Part shown: positions 1 through 5,659 of the stretch, piece after piece | How the letters are laid out: each line of letters begins with the position of its first letter | Position numbering within the stretch: the first letter of the stretch is position 1 | Assembly: GCA_910579115.1 (NCBI GenBank) | Contig: CAJTSO010000050.1 | Span: forward strand, 1-6,742 | Direction: 5' to 3' | Origin: an uncultured Selenomonadaceae bacterium | GTDB taxonomy: Bacteria > Bacillota > Negativicutes > Selenomonadales > Selenomonadaceae | DNA: 6,742 bases | Notes under the pieces: model-generated | Seen by the model: the letters and a program-made list of their open reading frames with translations, nothing else | Databases searched by the model: none | Told to the model about the DNA's origin: nothing | Program-made: the position numbers and the translations under genes

Positions 1-561
1 CGCGTCGCAGGCTTTGGCGGAGCGCCGAACATGGGCTGCGATCCCAAAGGCCGCCGCCACTCCTCAGGCGCCTGGCTTAAGGCCGGTCAGGAATATGGGT
101 TGGCTGAACAGATGTGGGGACCGGTGCATCGCGGTAAGCGCCTGGTCGTGCAGCTGCAGGAAACCTTCCGTGAAAAGCTCGCGCCGGGTTTTGTCGAGCG
201 GCTAGACGCTTTTGACCTGGCTAAAAACGCGAATCTGCCGATCGAACCGGTGATGATTTACGGTGATGATCTCACACACATCGTAACGGAGGAAGGCATC
301 GCTTATCTCCATAAATGCTCAGGCATGGAAGAGCGGACGGCAGCCATCCGCGGCGTCGCCGGCTTCACAGAGGTGGGCCTGGCAGCAGATCCGGACGAGA
401 CGCAGCGCCTGCGTGAAAAAGGCATTATCAAGACGCCGGCTGATCTTGGTATCGACGTTGCCAAAGCTACGCGCGAACGCCTTGCGGCCAAGAATGTACA
501 CGATCTTGTCGTCTGGTCAAAGGGTCTTTATAATCCGCCGGCTAAATTCCGGAACTGGTAA
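1..561 (+). CDS. madA: Malonate decarboxylase alpha subunit, acetyl-S-ACP:malonate ACP transferase (3' part)
   Basis: This is the C-terminal 186 residues of the transferase subunit. The reading frame is open from base 1 and stops with TAA at 559-561, so the N-terminal part lies left of the window; family members are around 550 residues, so about two thirds is missing. The enzyme swaps acetate for malonate on the acyl carrier protein, giving malonyl-S-ACP. Visible support: the glycine-rich GFGGAPNMG segment followed by DPKGRRH (visible residues 4-20), the VTEEGIAYLH block (about 95-104) typical of the CoA-transferase-like fold, and the PPAKFRNW ending seen in MdcA/MadA proteins. The ACP gene follows after 13 bases, as expected for this system. 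The ATG at base 31 is internal, not the start, because conserved sequence precedes it. MdcA of the biotin-independent system is the close homologue; the biotin carriers downstream favour the Mad name. Confidence 0.93.
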   Translation, partial: RVAGFGGAPNMGCDPKGRRHSSGAWLKAGQEYGLAEQMWGPVHRGKRLVVQLQETFREKLAPGFVERLDAFDLAKNANLPIEPVMIYGDDLTHIVTEEGIAYLHKCSGMEERTAAIRGVAGFTEVGLAADPDETQRLREKGIIKTPADLGIDVAKATRERLAAKNVHDLVVWSKGLYNPPAKFRNW

Positions 562-566
562 GGAGG
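560..566 (+). promoter_or_regulatory. Ribosome binding site that sets the madE start
   Basis: AAGGAGG overlaps the madA stop codon and sits 8 bases before the ATG at 575. It selects this ATG over in-frame upstream codons reaching back to 413, which lie inside madA. Confidence 0.85.
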
Positions 567-574
567 AATCAGAT

Positions 575-901
575 ATGGCTTTGCAAACGTTGAATTTCAC
601 ATTTGAATCCGCGAATCGCGAGCAGATGGCAAAGGAATGGTCCCATCTCGGCGTCACCGGTTCCGGCGATATGGAATGCCTGATGGAGAAAATTGATTTA
701 CAGGGCGGCGTTAAAGCAAAAGTCGTGACGCCTGTCAAGGGCTTCGACAAGGTTTGGGAACGCATGATTAAAAAATTTGTAAATGACACGGGCGCCGGAA
801 ACGTCAGTATCGAGATCAACGATGATAACGCCACGCCGATAGTCGTCTATATGAGGCTTCGTCAGGCGTGGGCCGAGGCGACCGCGAAGGAGGCTGTGTA
901 A
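575..901 (+). CDS. madE: Malonate decarboxylase acyl carrier protein (delta subunit)
   Basis: This 108-residue protein is the dedicated acyl carrier of malonate decarboxylase, related to MdcC and to CitD of citrate lyase rather than to fatty-acid ACP. It carries a 2'-(5''-phosphoribosyl)-3'-dephospho-CoA group whose thiol holds the acetyl or malonyl residue. The attachment motif is visible as VTGSGDMECLM (residues 27-37), with Ser30 the predicted linkage site by analogy with the VGSGDLE motif of MdcC. The C-terminal IEINDDNATPIVVYMRLRQA (about 79-98) matches the family's second conserved block. The start is fixed by the ribosome site at 560-566; a longer frame exists but runs inside madA. madC begins one base after the stop codon, and its ribosome site lies inside madE, so the two are probably translationally coupled. 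The partner that loads the group is madK, four genes downstream of madE. Confidence 0.93.
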   Translation: MALQTLNFTFESANREQMAKEWSHLGVTGSGDMECLMEKIDLQGGVKAKVVTPVKGFDKVWERMIKKFVNDTGAGNVSIEINDDNATPIVVYMRLRQAWAEATAKEAV

Positions 902-902
902 C

Positions 903-1862
903 ATGAAGGCTTGGGATGAGTTGGTAAAGAGCAGCTTCTTTAATGCAAGCGCAAGAGAGCGAGCTTTTGGTATGGCCGATAAGGGAACGTTTACTGAACT
1001 CCTCGGTCCCCGAGATCGAATTTGCAGCCCTCATTTGCCGGTGCTGGGCACGGCGATCGAATTTGACGATGGCACGGTGACTGGCGTCGGTCTCCTCGGG
1101 AAGCATCCGATTTTTATCGTTTCGATGGAGGGAAAATTCATCGGCGGAGCGATTGGCGAAGTAAACGGTGCAAAGATGGTGGAGACGATCCATCTGGCGC
1201 GCAAGGTGGCCGCAAAAATCAAAGAAAAGCATCCGGATGACTATGATGAGCGCCGTCCGCTGGTTGCCATCTCGTTTGAAACAGGCGGCGTTCGTCTGCA
1301 TGAGGCAAACGCGGGTCTTCTGGCTCATGCGGAGGTCATGGACGCGATTCAGGACGCCCGCAGGATTATCCCGATCGTTGCGGTAGTCGGCAGTAAGGTC
1401 GGCTGTTTTGGCGGCATGGGCTTCGTGGCTGCGGCAACCGATGTAATTATCATGAGTCAGGAAGGGCGGATTGGCCTTACGGGACCCGAGGTAATCGAGC
1501 AGGAAATGGGCAAGGAGGAGTTTGACGCTTCCAACAAAGCTCTGGTCTATCGGACCACCGGCGGCAAACAAAAATATATTGTCGGCGATTGTAATTATCT
1601 TGTCGAGGATACCATCGGCTCCTTCTATGAAGCGCTCAAAAAGGTTGCCGCGCTGCCAATGGATGAGATCGAAAAGGGAAGGCGTATCGGTTCGCAAAAG
1701 CTCGTTGCGGAGCAGCAGGAGCTCGTAAAGCTCGTCGGCGACCTTCAACCGGGCGACGCGATGGACCTTTGGCGGCATTTTGGCAACGAAGCGCCAGACA
1801 AGCTGCCCGATATGGGAACCGCCGAATTCCTGAAGGTCGTTAAGCGCCGCGTGCGCCCGTAA
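903..1862 (+). CDS. madC: Malonyl-S-ACP:biotin-protein carboxyltransferase, MadC subunit (beta-like)
   Basis: This 319-residue soluble protein is one of two crotonase-fold subunits that transfer the carboxyl group from malonyl-S-ACP to biotin on MadF, leaving acetyl-S-ACP. It is homologous to MdcD and, more distantly, to the AccD half of acetyl-CoA carboxylase. Recognised blocks are FTELLGPRDRICSPHLP (about 30-46), SMEGKFIGGAIGEVNG (about 74-89), FETGGVRLHEANAG (125-138) and GCFGGMGFVAAATD (167-180). The last two glycine-rich stretches are the expected oxyanion-hole and acyl-binding regions. No zinc-ribbon cysteine cluster is seen near the N-terminus, in contrast to AccD. The ATG has an AAGGAGG site at 887-893, 9 bases upstream and inside madE. 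Only 15 bases separate it from madD, whose product should be its obligate partner. No frameshift or missing segment is apparent. Confidence 0.92.
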   Translation: MKAWDELVKSSFFNASARERAFGMADKGTFTELLGPRDRICSPHLPVLGTAIEFDDGTVTGVGLLGKHPIFIVSMEGKFIGGAIGEVNGAKMVETIHLARKVAAKIKEKHPDDYDERRPLVAISFETGGVRLHEANAGLLAHAEVMDAIQDARRIIPIVAVVGSKVGCFGGMGFVAAATDVIIMSQEGRIGLTGPEVIEQEMGKEEFDASNKALVYRTTGGKQKYIVGDCNYLVEDTIGSFYEALKKVAALPMDEIEKGRRIGSQKLVAEQQELVKLVGDLQPGDAMDLWRHFGNEAPDKLPDMGTAEFLKVVKRRVRP

Positions 1863-1877
1863 AAGGAGGGAATCCAG

Positions 1878-2768
1878 ATGTTTGATGAAGAGAAAACCAT
1901 GGTTGGTCACGGCCGCGACGCGATCGGCATGATCGCCGACGAGGACAGCTTCGATGAGGGACATATCGGTTCCTTTGCGCTGGATCCGGAATATGGACCG
2001 GGCGCGGTTGTCGGTACGGTTTTGCTGGAGGGTAAGCCGGCCACAATCATTGCCAATGACGCTGAAGCCTTCAATGAGAGGTTTCCCGTTGTCTTTGGCG
2101 GGGTCATCGGGATGGAAGAAGCCTATAAGATGGCCAATGCCGTGTATGACACGATGGAGACGGATAAGGATAAACCGCTGGAGGAAAAACGCGCCATCGT
2201 TCTCGTCGTCGATACGCCGGGCAATGGTCCCGGTAAGCTGGAAGAGATTGCCGGCATGAATAAGGCGACGGGCTCATATCAGCTGGCGCTGGCCGAGGCA
2301 CGTAAGGCCGGGCATCCGATCATCGCGATGGTCATCGGCCGCGCGATTTCCGGTGCCTTCCTCTGCCACGGACTACAGGCGGATCATATCCTTGCCCTTG
2401 ACAAGTCGTGGGGCGTCATGATTCACGTTATGCCCCTCACCTCTATCTCGCGGATAACGAAGATGGACATCGAGCGCCTTGAGGAGCTCTCGGAGACGAA
2501 TCCTGTTTTCGCAGCCGGCGCGAACTTTTTCTATCAGCTCGGCGGCGTTCAGGAAATCGTTCCGGAGCCGGAGAATATGCGCGAGTATGTCATTAAACAT
2601 GTAAACGAGGTTCGCGCGCTGAAAAAAGAGGGCAAATATGAACTCCTGGGACCGTGGGGGCGCGGGATTCTCGGGAACGAACGCGGCGGGCGCACACACC
2701 GGATCAGCACCATCGAAAAGCTTGATGCGGAGTTTAACGCCGTTGCAGATAAGTATATCGACGCCTGA
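1878..2768 (+). CDS. madD: Malonyl-S-ACP:biotin-protein carboxyltransferase, MadD subunit (gamma-like)
   Basis: This 296-residue protein is the second carboxyltransferase subunit, homologous to MdcE and to the AccA-type half of biotin carboxyltransferases. Together with MadC it would form the site that moves the carboxyl group from the malonyl thioester to biotin. Supporting motifs are LVVDTPGNGPGKLEE (109-123), the glycine- and histidine-containing GRAISGAFLCHGLQAD (154-169), ALDKSWGVMIHVMPL (173-187) and the C-terminal GNERGGRTHRIS region (266-277). The protein is slightly longer than biotin-independent MdcE proteins as I recall them. The start has an AAGGAGG site at 1863-1869, directly after the madC stop and 8 bases before the ATG. 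It ends in TGA at 2766-2768, 27 bases before the next start. No membrane segment or signal peptide is visible. Confidence 0.92.
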   Translation: MFDEEKTMVGHGRDAIGMIADEDSFDEGHIGSFALDPEYGPGAVVGTVLLEGKPATIIANDAEAFNERFPVVFGGVIGMEEAYKMANAVYDTMETDKDKPLEEKRAIVLVVDTPGNGPGKLEEIAGMNKATGSYQLALAEARKAGHPIIAMVIGRAISGAFLCHGLQADHILALDKSWGVMIHVMPLTSISRITKMDIERLEELSETNPVFAAGANFFYQLGGVQEIVPEPENMREYVIKHVNEVRALKKEGKYELLGPWGRGILGNERGGRTHRISTIEKLDAEFNAVADKYIDA

Positions 2769-2780
2769 TTGAAGGAGCAG

Positions 2781-2787
2781 AAGGAGG
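2781..2787 (+). promoter_or_regulatory. Ribosome binding site that sets the madH start
   Basis: AAGGAGG (continuing into two more G) lies 8 bases before the ATG at 2796. A TTG at 2769 in the same frame would add nine residues, but it directly abuts the madD stop and has no matching site at the right distance, so the ATG is preferred. Confidence 0.85.
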
Positions 2788-2795
2788 GGATTTAT

Positions 2796-3902
2796 ATGCT
2801 CGAAGACATTGCGCTTCTCGTCAGGGACTTCGGTTCGGCGCCAACGCTGGCGGAAATGACGCGCCTCTCGCTGGCAGACAAAAAAATTGCCGGTCCTACC
2901 AGCGCGCATGTTATTGAGGAGATTCATACCCCTTTGAATTTTGCTTATACCACCTTTACCACCGGGTCGTCCTCATTTCAAAATATCGTTGGCGTCACCC
3001 ATGCGGAGCTTTCGCACCGCATAGCCGCTTCCCGGGCTGTGTTTGACCGGGTTGGACTTGTGGCCGGCGACCGCCTGCTCGTGACTTATCCGCCGCTGGT
3101 CAACGTTTTTTCAGGCGACGCCATCAAGGCGCATGGACTGGAATGTTCATTTCTTACGCGTTCAAGCCGTGACGCTTTTTTGGTGGCGCTTTACGAGCAG
3201 ACCCCCCGGGCTGTCGTCGGCGAATCGTCATTTTTACGGGCTGCGTTTGAGGACGCCCGCCGTATGGGCGTCATGGATGAGCTGCCTCGGGGGCTTGCGC
3301 TTCTCACTGCGGGAACGCCGCTGGATCTGGAGCTTCTTCCCGTCGCTGATCTGCTTCAGGCGAGGGTATACGATCTTTACGGATGCCAGGAATTTGGCTG
3401 GTTGGTACTCAATGGCGTGCCGCTGAGGGATGATATTGTCCTGCTGCCGTTTTCGGGAGCCGAAGAAGAACGGCGGGAGCTTGTCGTGGGCGGCCTGGCT
3501 ATGGGGGACACTTTCCCCGTTTCGAGGAGCGGTCATATTCTTGACAGCGCCGGAAAAATCATCACCTATCGGCGCGAGCGCGCCTATCCGGAGCACGAAA
3601 CGATCGTCGAGGCGACGAAACTGGCTTCCAATGCGACCATTCAGCGGGTTGCGCGAACTATCCTGCGCATCAAGGGACGCATTGTAAGGGTTTCGCCAAA
3701 TGTCAAAATGCGCGCTGATCACACCGTGCTTCGCCTCGCGCCTGACTCATCAATGGGCACAGGCGGGGTAAAGAATATATGTGATGGCGCTATCGTTGAG
3801 GGCCCGGTAAAAACACGGCTTTTTGACGATTTGGTCCAGGCGCAGGTTGATTATCAACAGAATGGGAAGGCAGATCCGGTATGGAAAAAAAGGTCTTTTT
3901 AA
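2796..3902 (+). CDS. madH: MadH-like adenylate-forming enzyme, probable acetate:[acyl carrier protein] ligase
   Basis: This 368-residue protein looks like a compact member of the acyl-adenylate (ANL) enzymes. In the Mad system the gene at this position, MadH, activates acetate with ATP and acetylates the thiol of the carrier protein's prosthetic group, priming the decarboxylase. Visible motifs: a serine/threonine/glycine phosphate-loop candidate FTTGSSSFQN (54-63), AGTP (172-175) and LYGCQEFGW (194-202), which replaces the usual YGxTE motif. Around 292-304 IKGRIVRVSPNVK recalls the hinge region before the small C-terminal domain. The usual lysine after the phosphate loop is not in place, and the protein is much shorter than acetyl-CoA synthetases. 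Placement between madD and madK supports the MadH role. I cannot confirm from memory that M. rubra MadH has the same fold, so the precise reaction is inferred. It overlaps madK by 22 bases in another frame. Confidence 0.75.
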   Translation: MLEDIALLVRDFGSAPTLAEMTRLSLADKKIAGPTSAHVIEEIHTPLNFAYTTFTTGSSSFQNIVGVTHAELSHRIAASRAVFDRVGLVAGDRLLVTYPPLVNVFSGDAIKAHGLECSFLTRSSRDAFLVALYEQTPRAVVGESSFLRAAFEDARRMGVMDELPRGLALLTAGTPLDLELLPVADLLQARVYDLYGCQEFGWLVLNGVPLRDDIVLLPFSGAEEERRELVVGGLAMGDTFPVSRSGHILDSAGKIITYRRERAYPEHETIVEATKLASNATIQRVARTILRIKGRIVRVSPNVKMRADHTVLRLAPDSSMGTGGVKNICDGAIVEGPVKTRLFDDLVQAQVDYQQNGKADPVWKKRSF

Positions 3903-4552
3903 GACATGACCTCGCATTTATTACCGATAAGGGTAAGCTGTTCCTGCAAGAGCAGCAGCTGCACTTTTATCAGGGAACTATGCTCGATATGGTAGAGGAG
4001 ATTCTCATGGGCCCGGCCGACATTCCCGGCATCGTGCGCCGTGATGAACCAATTTCACCTGAAACAATTCCCATCGGGTTCGTTCATTATCTCCGTCTCG
4101 AAGATAACCGCATCCGCATTCCTGCGCGGGTGCCTATCGCCGAAGTAAGTCATGTGATGCGTCCATACGATGTTATCGATTTGCCTGTCACGCCGCGTCA
4201 TCGCTGTATAGAGGCAGCTGTCATGCTGGCGAAGCTCGGGCAGAGCATGAATTTGAGAGTTGGGGTACTTGGGTCTGTGGCGCTTGAAATGGCGACAGGA
4301 CTCCCTTATACCGATTTGGATTCTGACCTTGACCTGCTCGTTCAGGAGGCTTCTCTGGAACGCTTGTCGGCCTTTGCGGAAGAAGCGCGCCGTCTTTACC
4401 CTGATGTCAGAATGGATGTGGAAGTCGAATTCCGCAATGGCTACGGCGTGAAGATTGCTGAGATTTTCGCTGATACCAAGACCGTTTTGGGTAAGAGCCT
4501 GCACGACGTCGCGCTGCTCGAACGTCAGCAGATAACGGAATACTTATCGTGA
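3881..4552 (+). CDS. madK: Malonate decarboxylase holo-ACP synthase (phosphoribosyl-dephospho-CoA transferase)
   Basis: This 223-residue protein matches the MdcG/MadK nucleotidyltransferase family, which transfers 2'-(5''-triphosphoribosyl)-3'-dephospho-CoA to the serine of the carrier protein. The catalytic signature is clear: GVLGSVALEMATGLPY (128-143) followed by TDLDSDLDLLV (144-154), giving the GS motif at 131-132 and acidic residues D147, D149 and D151 as metal-ligand candidates. A later block, FRNGYGVKIAEIF (184-196), fits the family's substrate region, as does the KSLHDVALL ending (205-213). The likely target is Ser30 of MadE. Its start lies 22 bases inside madH, with a GGGAAGG site at 3864-3870, ten bases upstream, so coupled translation is likely. 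The enzyme that makes the triphosphoribosyl donor is not in the window. Length is normal for the family, perhaps slightly long at the N-terminus. Confidence 0.9.
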   Translation: MEKKVFLRHDLAFITDKGKLFLQEQQLHFYQGTMLDMVEEILMGPADIPGIVRRDEPISPETIPIGFVHYLRLEDNRIRIPARVPIAEVSHVMRPYDVIDLPVTPRHRCIEAAVMLAKLGQSMNLRVGVLGSVALEMATGLPYTDLDSDLDLLVQEASLERLSAFAEEARRLYPDVRMDVEVEFRNGYGVKIAEIFADTKTVLGKSLHDVALLERQQITEYLS

Positions 4553-4629
4553 TGTGACGGCTTAAAATGCGATGCCAACAGTTCGTCAAGAAATTACACC
4601 TGGAAATTTAAGAAAAAGGAGACTTTATC

Positions 4630-4839
4630 ATGGAAGTAAAATCACGTGTTCCCGGAAAAATCGTCCGTTTTGAAAAAGCGGTTGGCGACAGCGTTGCCGT
4701 CAAGGATGTTCTCATCGTCATGGAAGCTATGAAGATGAAACAGCTCGTTCCTTCCCCTGTTGCTGGCGTTGTCAAGGAGTACAAGGTTAAGGAAGGGGAT
4801 AGGGTTCGTGCCGGTCAGTTGCTGGCTATCGTCGAGTGA
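4630..4839 (+). CDS. madF: Biotin carrier protein of malonate decarboxylase, copy 1
   Basis: This 69-residue protein is a free-standing biotinyl domain. It accepts the carboxyl group from malonyl-S-ACP through MadC/MadD and passes it to the membrane decarboxylase MadB. The biotin acceptor motif VMEAMKMKQ (30-38) places biotin on Lys35. The surrounding pattern is the standard one: VPGKIVRF near the N-terminus, PSPVAG (41-46) after the motif and VKEGDRVRAGQLLAIVE at the end. It has none of the proline/alanine linker seen in biotin domains fused to larger subunits. The AAGGAG site at 4616-4621 lies 8 bases before the ATG. A second copy begins 254 bases downstream and differs at only three residues (21, 47 and 64). 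A 77-base untranslated gap separates it from madK, longer than the upstream gaps, so separate transcript processing or initiation is possible but not shown. Confidence 0.94.
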   Translation: MEVKSRVPGKIVRFEKAVGDSVAVKDVLIVMEAMKMKQLVPSPVAGVVKEYKVKEGDRVRAGQLLAIVE

Positions 4840-4864
4840 TTAAGGAATAAACAATTTTTAATCA
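4837..4864 (+). other. AT-rich inverted repeat between the madF copies
   Basis: TGATTAAGGA (4837-4846) can pair with TTTTTAATCA (4855-4864) across an eight-base loop, giving ten pairs of which two are G-U. It starts at the stop codon of the first madF and ends four bases before the ribosome site of the second. In RNA it would be a weak hairpin. It might influence stability or translation of the second copy, but AT-rich pairings like this often arise by chance. Confidence 0.35.
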
Positions 4865-4883
4865 AAGTAAGGGAGATATTATC

Positions 4884-5093
4884 ATGGAAGTAAAATCACG
4901 CGTTCCCGGAAAAATCGTCCGTTTTGAAAAAGCGGTTGGCGACAACGTTGCCGTTAAGGATGTTCTCATCGTCATGGAAGCTATGAAGATGAAACAGCTC
5001 GTTCCTTCTCCGGTAGCCGGTACTGTCAAGGAGTACAAGGTCAAGGAAGGGGACAGGGTTCGTGCCGGTCAGGTGCTGGCCATCGTCGAGTAA
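4884..5093 (+). CDS. madF: Biotin carrier protein of malonate decarboxylase, copy 2
   Basis: This 69-residue biotinyl domain is nearly identical to the copy just upstream, with the same VMEAMKMKQ motif and predicted biotin on Lys35. Protein differences from copy 1 are Ser21 to Asn, Val47 to Thr and Leu64 to Val, all conservative and outside the biotin motif. Ten further codons differ silently, and the stop is TAA instead of TGA. It has its own AAGGGAG site at 4869-4875, 8 bases before the ATG, so it should be translated independently. The excess of silent changes suggests both copies are kept functional. It could raise the amount of biotin carrier relative to the carboxyltransferase, or specialise for another partner; the sequence does not decide between these. 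A 173-base gap follows before madL. Confidence 0.94.
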   Translation: MEVKSRVPGKIVRFEKAVGDNVAVKDVLIVMEAMKMKQLVPSPVAGTVKEYKVKEGDRVRAGQVLAIVE

Positions 5094-5266
5094 ACCCTCC
5101 TTTAATAGGTGAGAGTGAGGCGGTATGAGTGAATTTTGTTGCCATGCCGCCCCTTTTGCCGAAGGTTATTTTTTCGATAAAGTATGACATTCTCAGTTGT
5201 TTCGTCGTTTTCAGGATCTGTTTTTCCTGCGGTGATAATAAAAAATTGTACTGAGGAGGTAAATTC
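5094..5266 (+). promoter_or_regulatory. madF-madL intergenic region with a candidate attenuator hairpin
   Basis: This 173-base stretch has no gene I can support. It contains one clear inverted repeat: GGCGGTATG (5119-5127) pairs with CATGCCGCC (5143-5151) over nine positions, one a G-U pair, with a 15-base loop and then CC and four T. The short T run makes it at best a partial terminator. It could lower read-through from the enzyme genes into the transporter genes or act as an RNA end that protects the upstream message. CCTCCT at 5096-5101 is fully complementary to the madL ribosome site AGGAGG at 5254-5259, so long-range masking is conceivable. No convincing promoter was found: TTGCCG at 5156-5161 with TAAAGT at 5178-5183 is a poor match. 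Confidence 0.45.
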
Positions 5267-5659
5267 ATGGTTATCTATGGTGTAGCGCTGCTTGCGGCGT
5301 GCTATATTGCCGGCATTTTCGCCGGAGATGTGCTCGGCGTGCTTCTCGGCGTCAAGGCGAATGTCGGCGGTGTCGGCTTTGCCATGCTGCTCTTGATCAT
5401 CCTGGCAAATAAAGGCATCGATAACGGCTGGCTGGACAAGAAGAGCCAGGAAGGAATCGCGTTTTGGAGCGCAATGTACATTCCGATTGTCGTTGCGATG
5501 AGTTCCATTCAAAATGTCGTCGCCGCGCTCTCTGGCGGCGCGGTTGCAATCGGCGGCGGGCTTCTCGGGGTTATCCTGGGTTTTGCCCTGATTCCCATAC
5601 TTTCCCGTGGGAAAAAAGGCCAAGGCGAAATCAGTGATGAAGAAACGGCGGTGAAATAA
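5267..5659 (+). CDS. madL: Malonate/Na+ symporter, small subunit MadL
   Basis: This 130-residue membrane protein is the small subunit of the two-component MadL/MadM malonate:sodium symporter (the malonate:Na+ symporter family). Hydrophobic stretches suggest about four membrane helices, near residues 3-22, 33-48, 65-83 and 86-112, followed by a short charged tail rich in Lys and Glu. Glycine-rich segments such as GVKANVGGVGFAM (28-40) and LSGGAVAIGGGLLGV (88-102) are typical of the family. The start has a strong GAGGAGGT site at 5253-5260. The stop TAA shares its last base with the madM start, so the two are translationally coupled, in keeping with a heteromeric transporter. Identification rests on overall resemblance and on the pairing with madM after the biotin carrier gene, as in M. 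rubra. Confidence 0.92.
   Translation: MVIYGVALLAACYIAGIFAGDVLGVLLGVKANVGGVGFAMLLLIILANKGIDNGWLDKKSQEGIAFWSAMYIPIVVAMSSIQNVVAALSGGAVAIGGGLLGVILGFALIPILSRGKKGQGEISDEETAVK

Larger units (their letters stand above)
4617..5093 (+). repeat. Tandem duplication of madF with its ribosome site
   Basis: Two direct copies, 4617-4839 and 4871-5093, have a period of 254 bases. By hand alignment the coding parts differ at 15 of 210 bases. The 13 bases before each ATG, which contain the ribosome site, match at 10 positions; further upstream the likeness fades. Seven of the 14 differences within sense codons fall in codons 42-47, directly after the biotin motif, while long blocks elsewhere are identical. 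Confidence 0.93.

Noticed and set aside
413..574. Longer N-terminus for madE
   Set aside because: The extension runs inside madA in another frame; the conserved ACP begins at 575 with an ideal ribosome site.
816..1964. Long reverse-strand open frame of 382 codons opposite madC
   Set aside because: It lies antisense to a clearly conserved gene, has no recognisable motif, and such frames are common opposite codon-biased genes.
1..2768. Biotin-independent malonate decarboxylase (MdcA-C-D-E) assignment
   Set aside because: The subunits are homologous, but the MadF biotin carriers, MadLM transporter and gene order indicate the biotin-dependent Mad type.
2769..2795. TTG start for the madH-like gene
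   Set aside because: No ribosome site is placed for it, while the ATG at 2796 has a near-perfect one.
4617..5093. Two madF copies as a sequencing or assembly duplication
   Set aside because: The copies differ at 15 coding positions, use different stop codons and have different spacers, so they are two real genes.
5156..5183. Promoter upstream of madL
   Set aside because: The -35 and -10 matches are poor and the spacing is only 16 bases; not strong enough to report as a separate feature.
5102..5623. Reverse-strand frame of 173 codons covering the madF-madL spacer and most of madL
   Set aside because: Two thirds lies opposite madL, the predicted protein is low in recognisable features, and the spacer part is better explained as an untranslated region.
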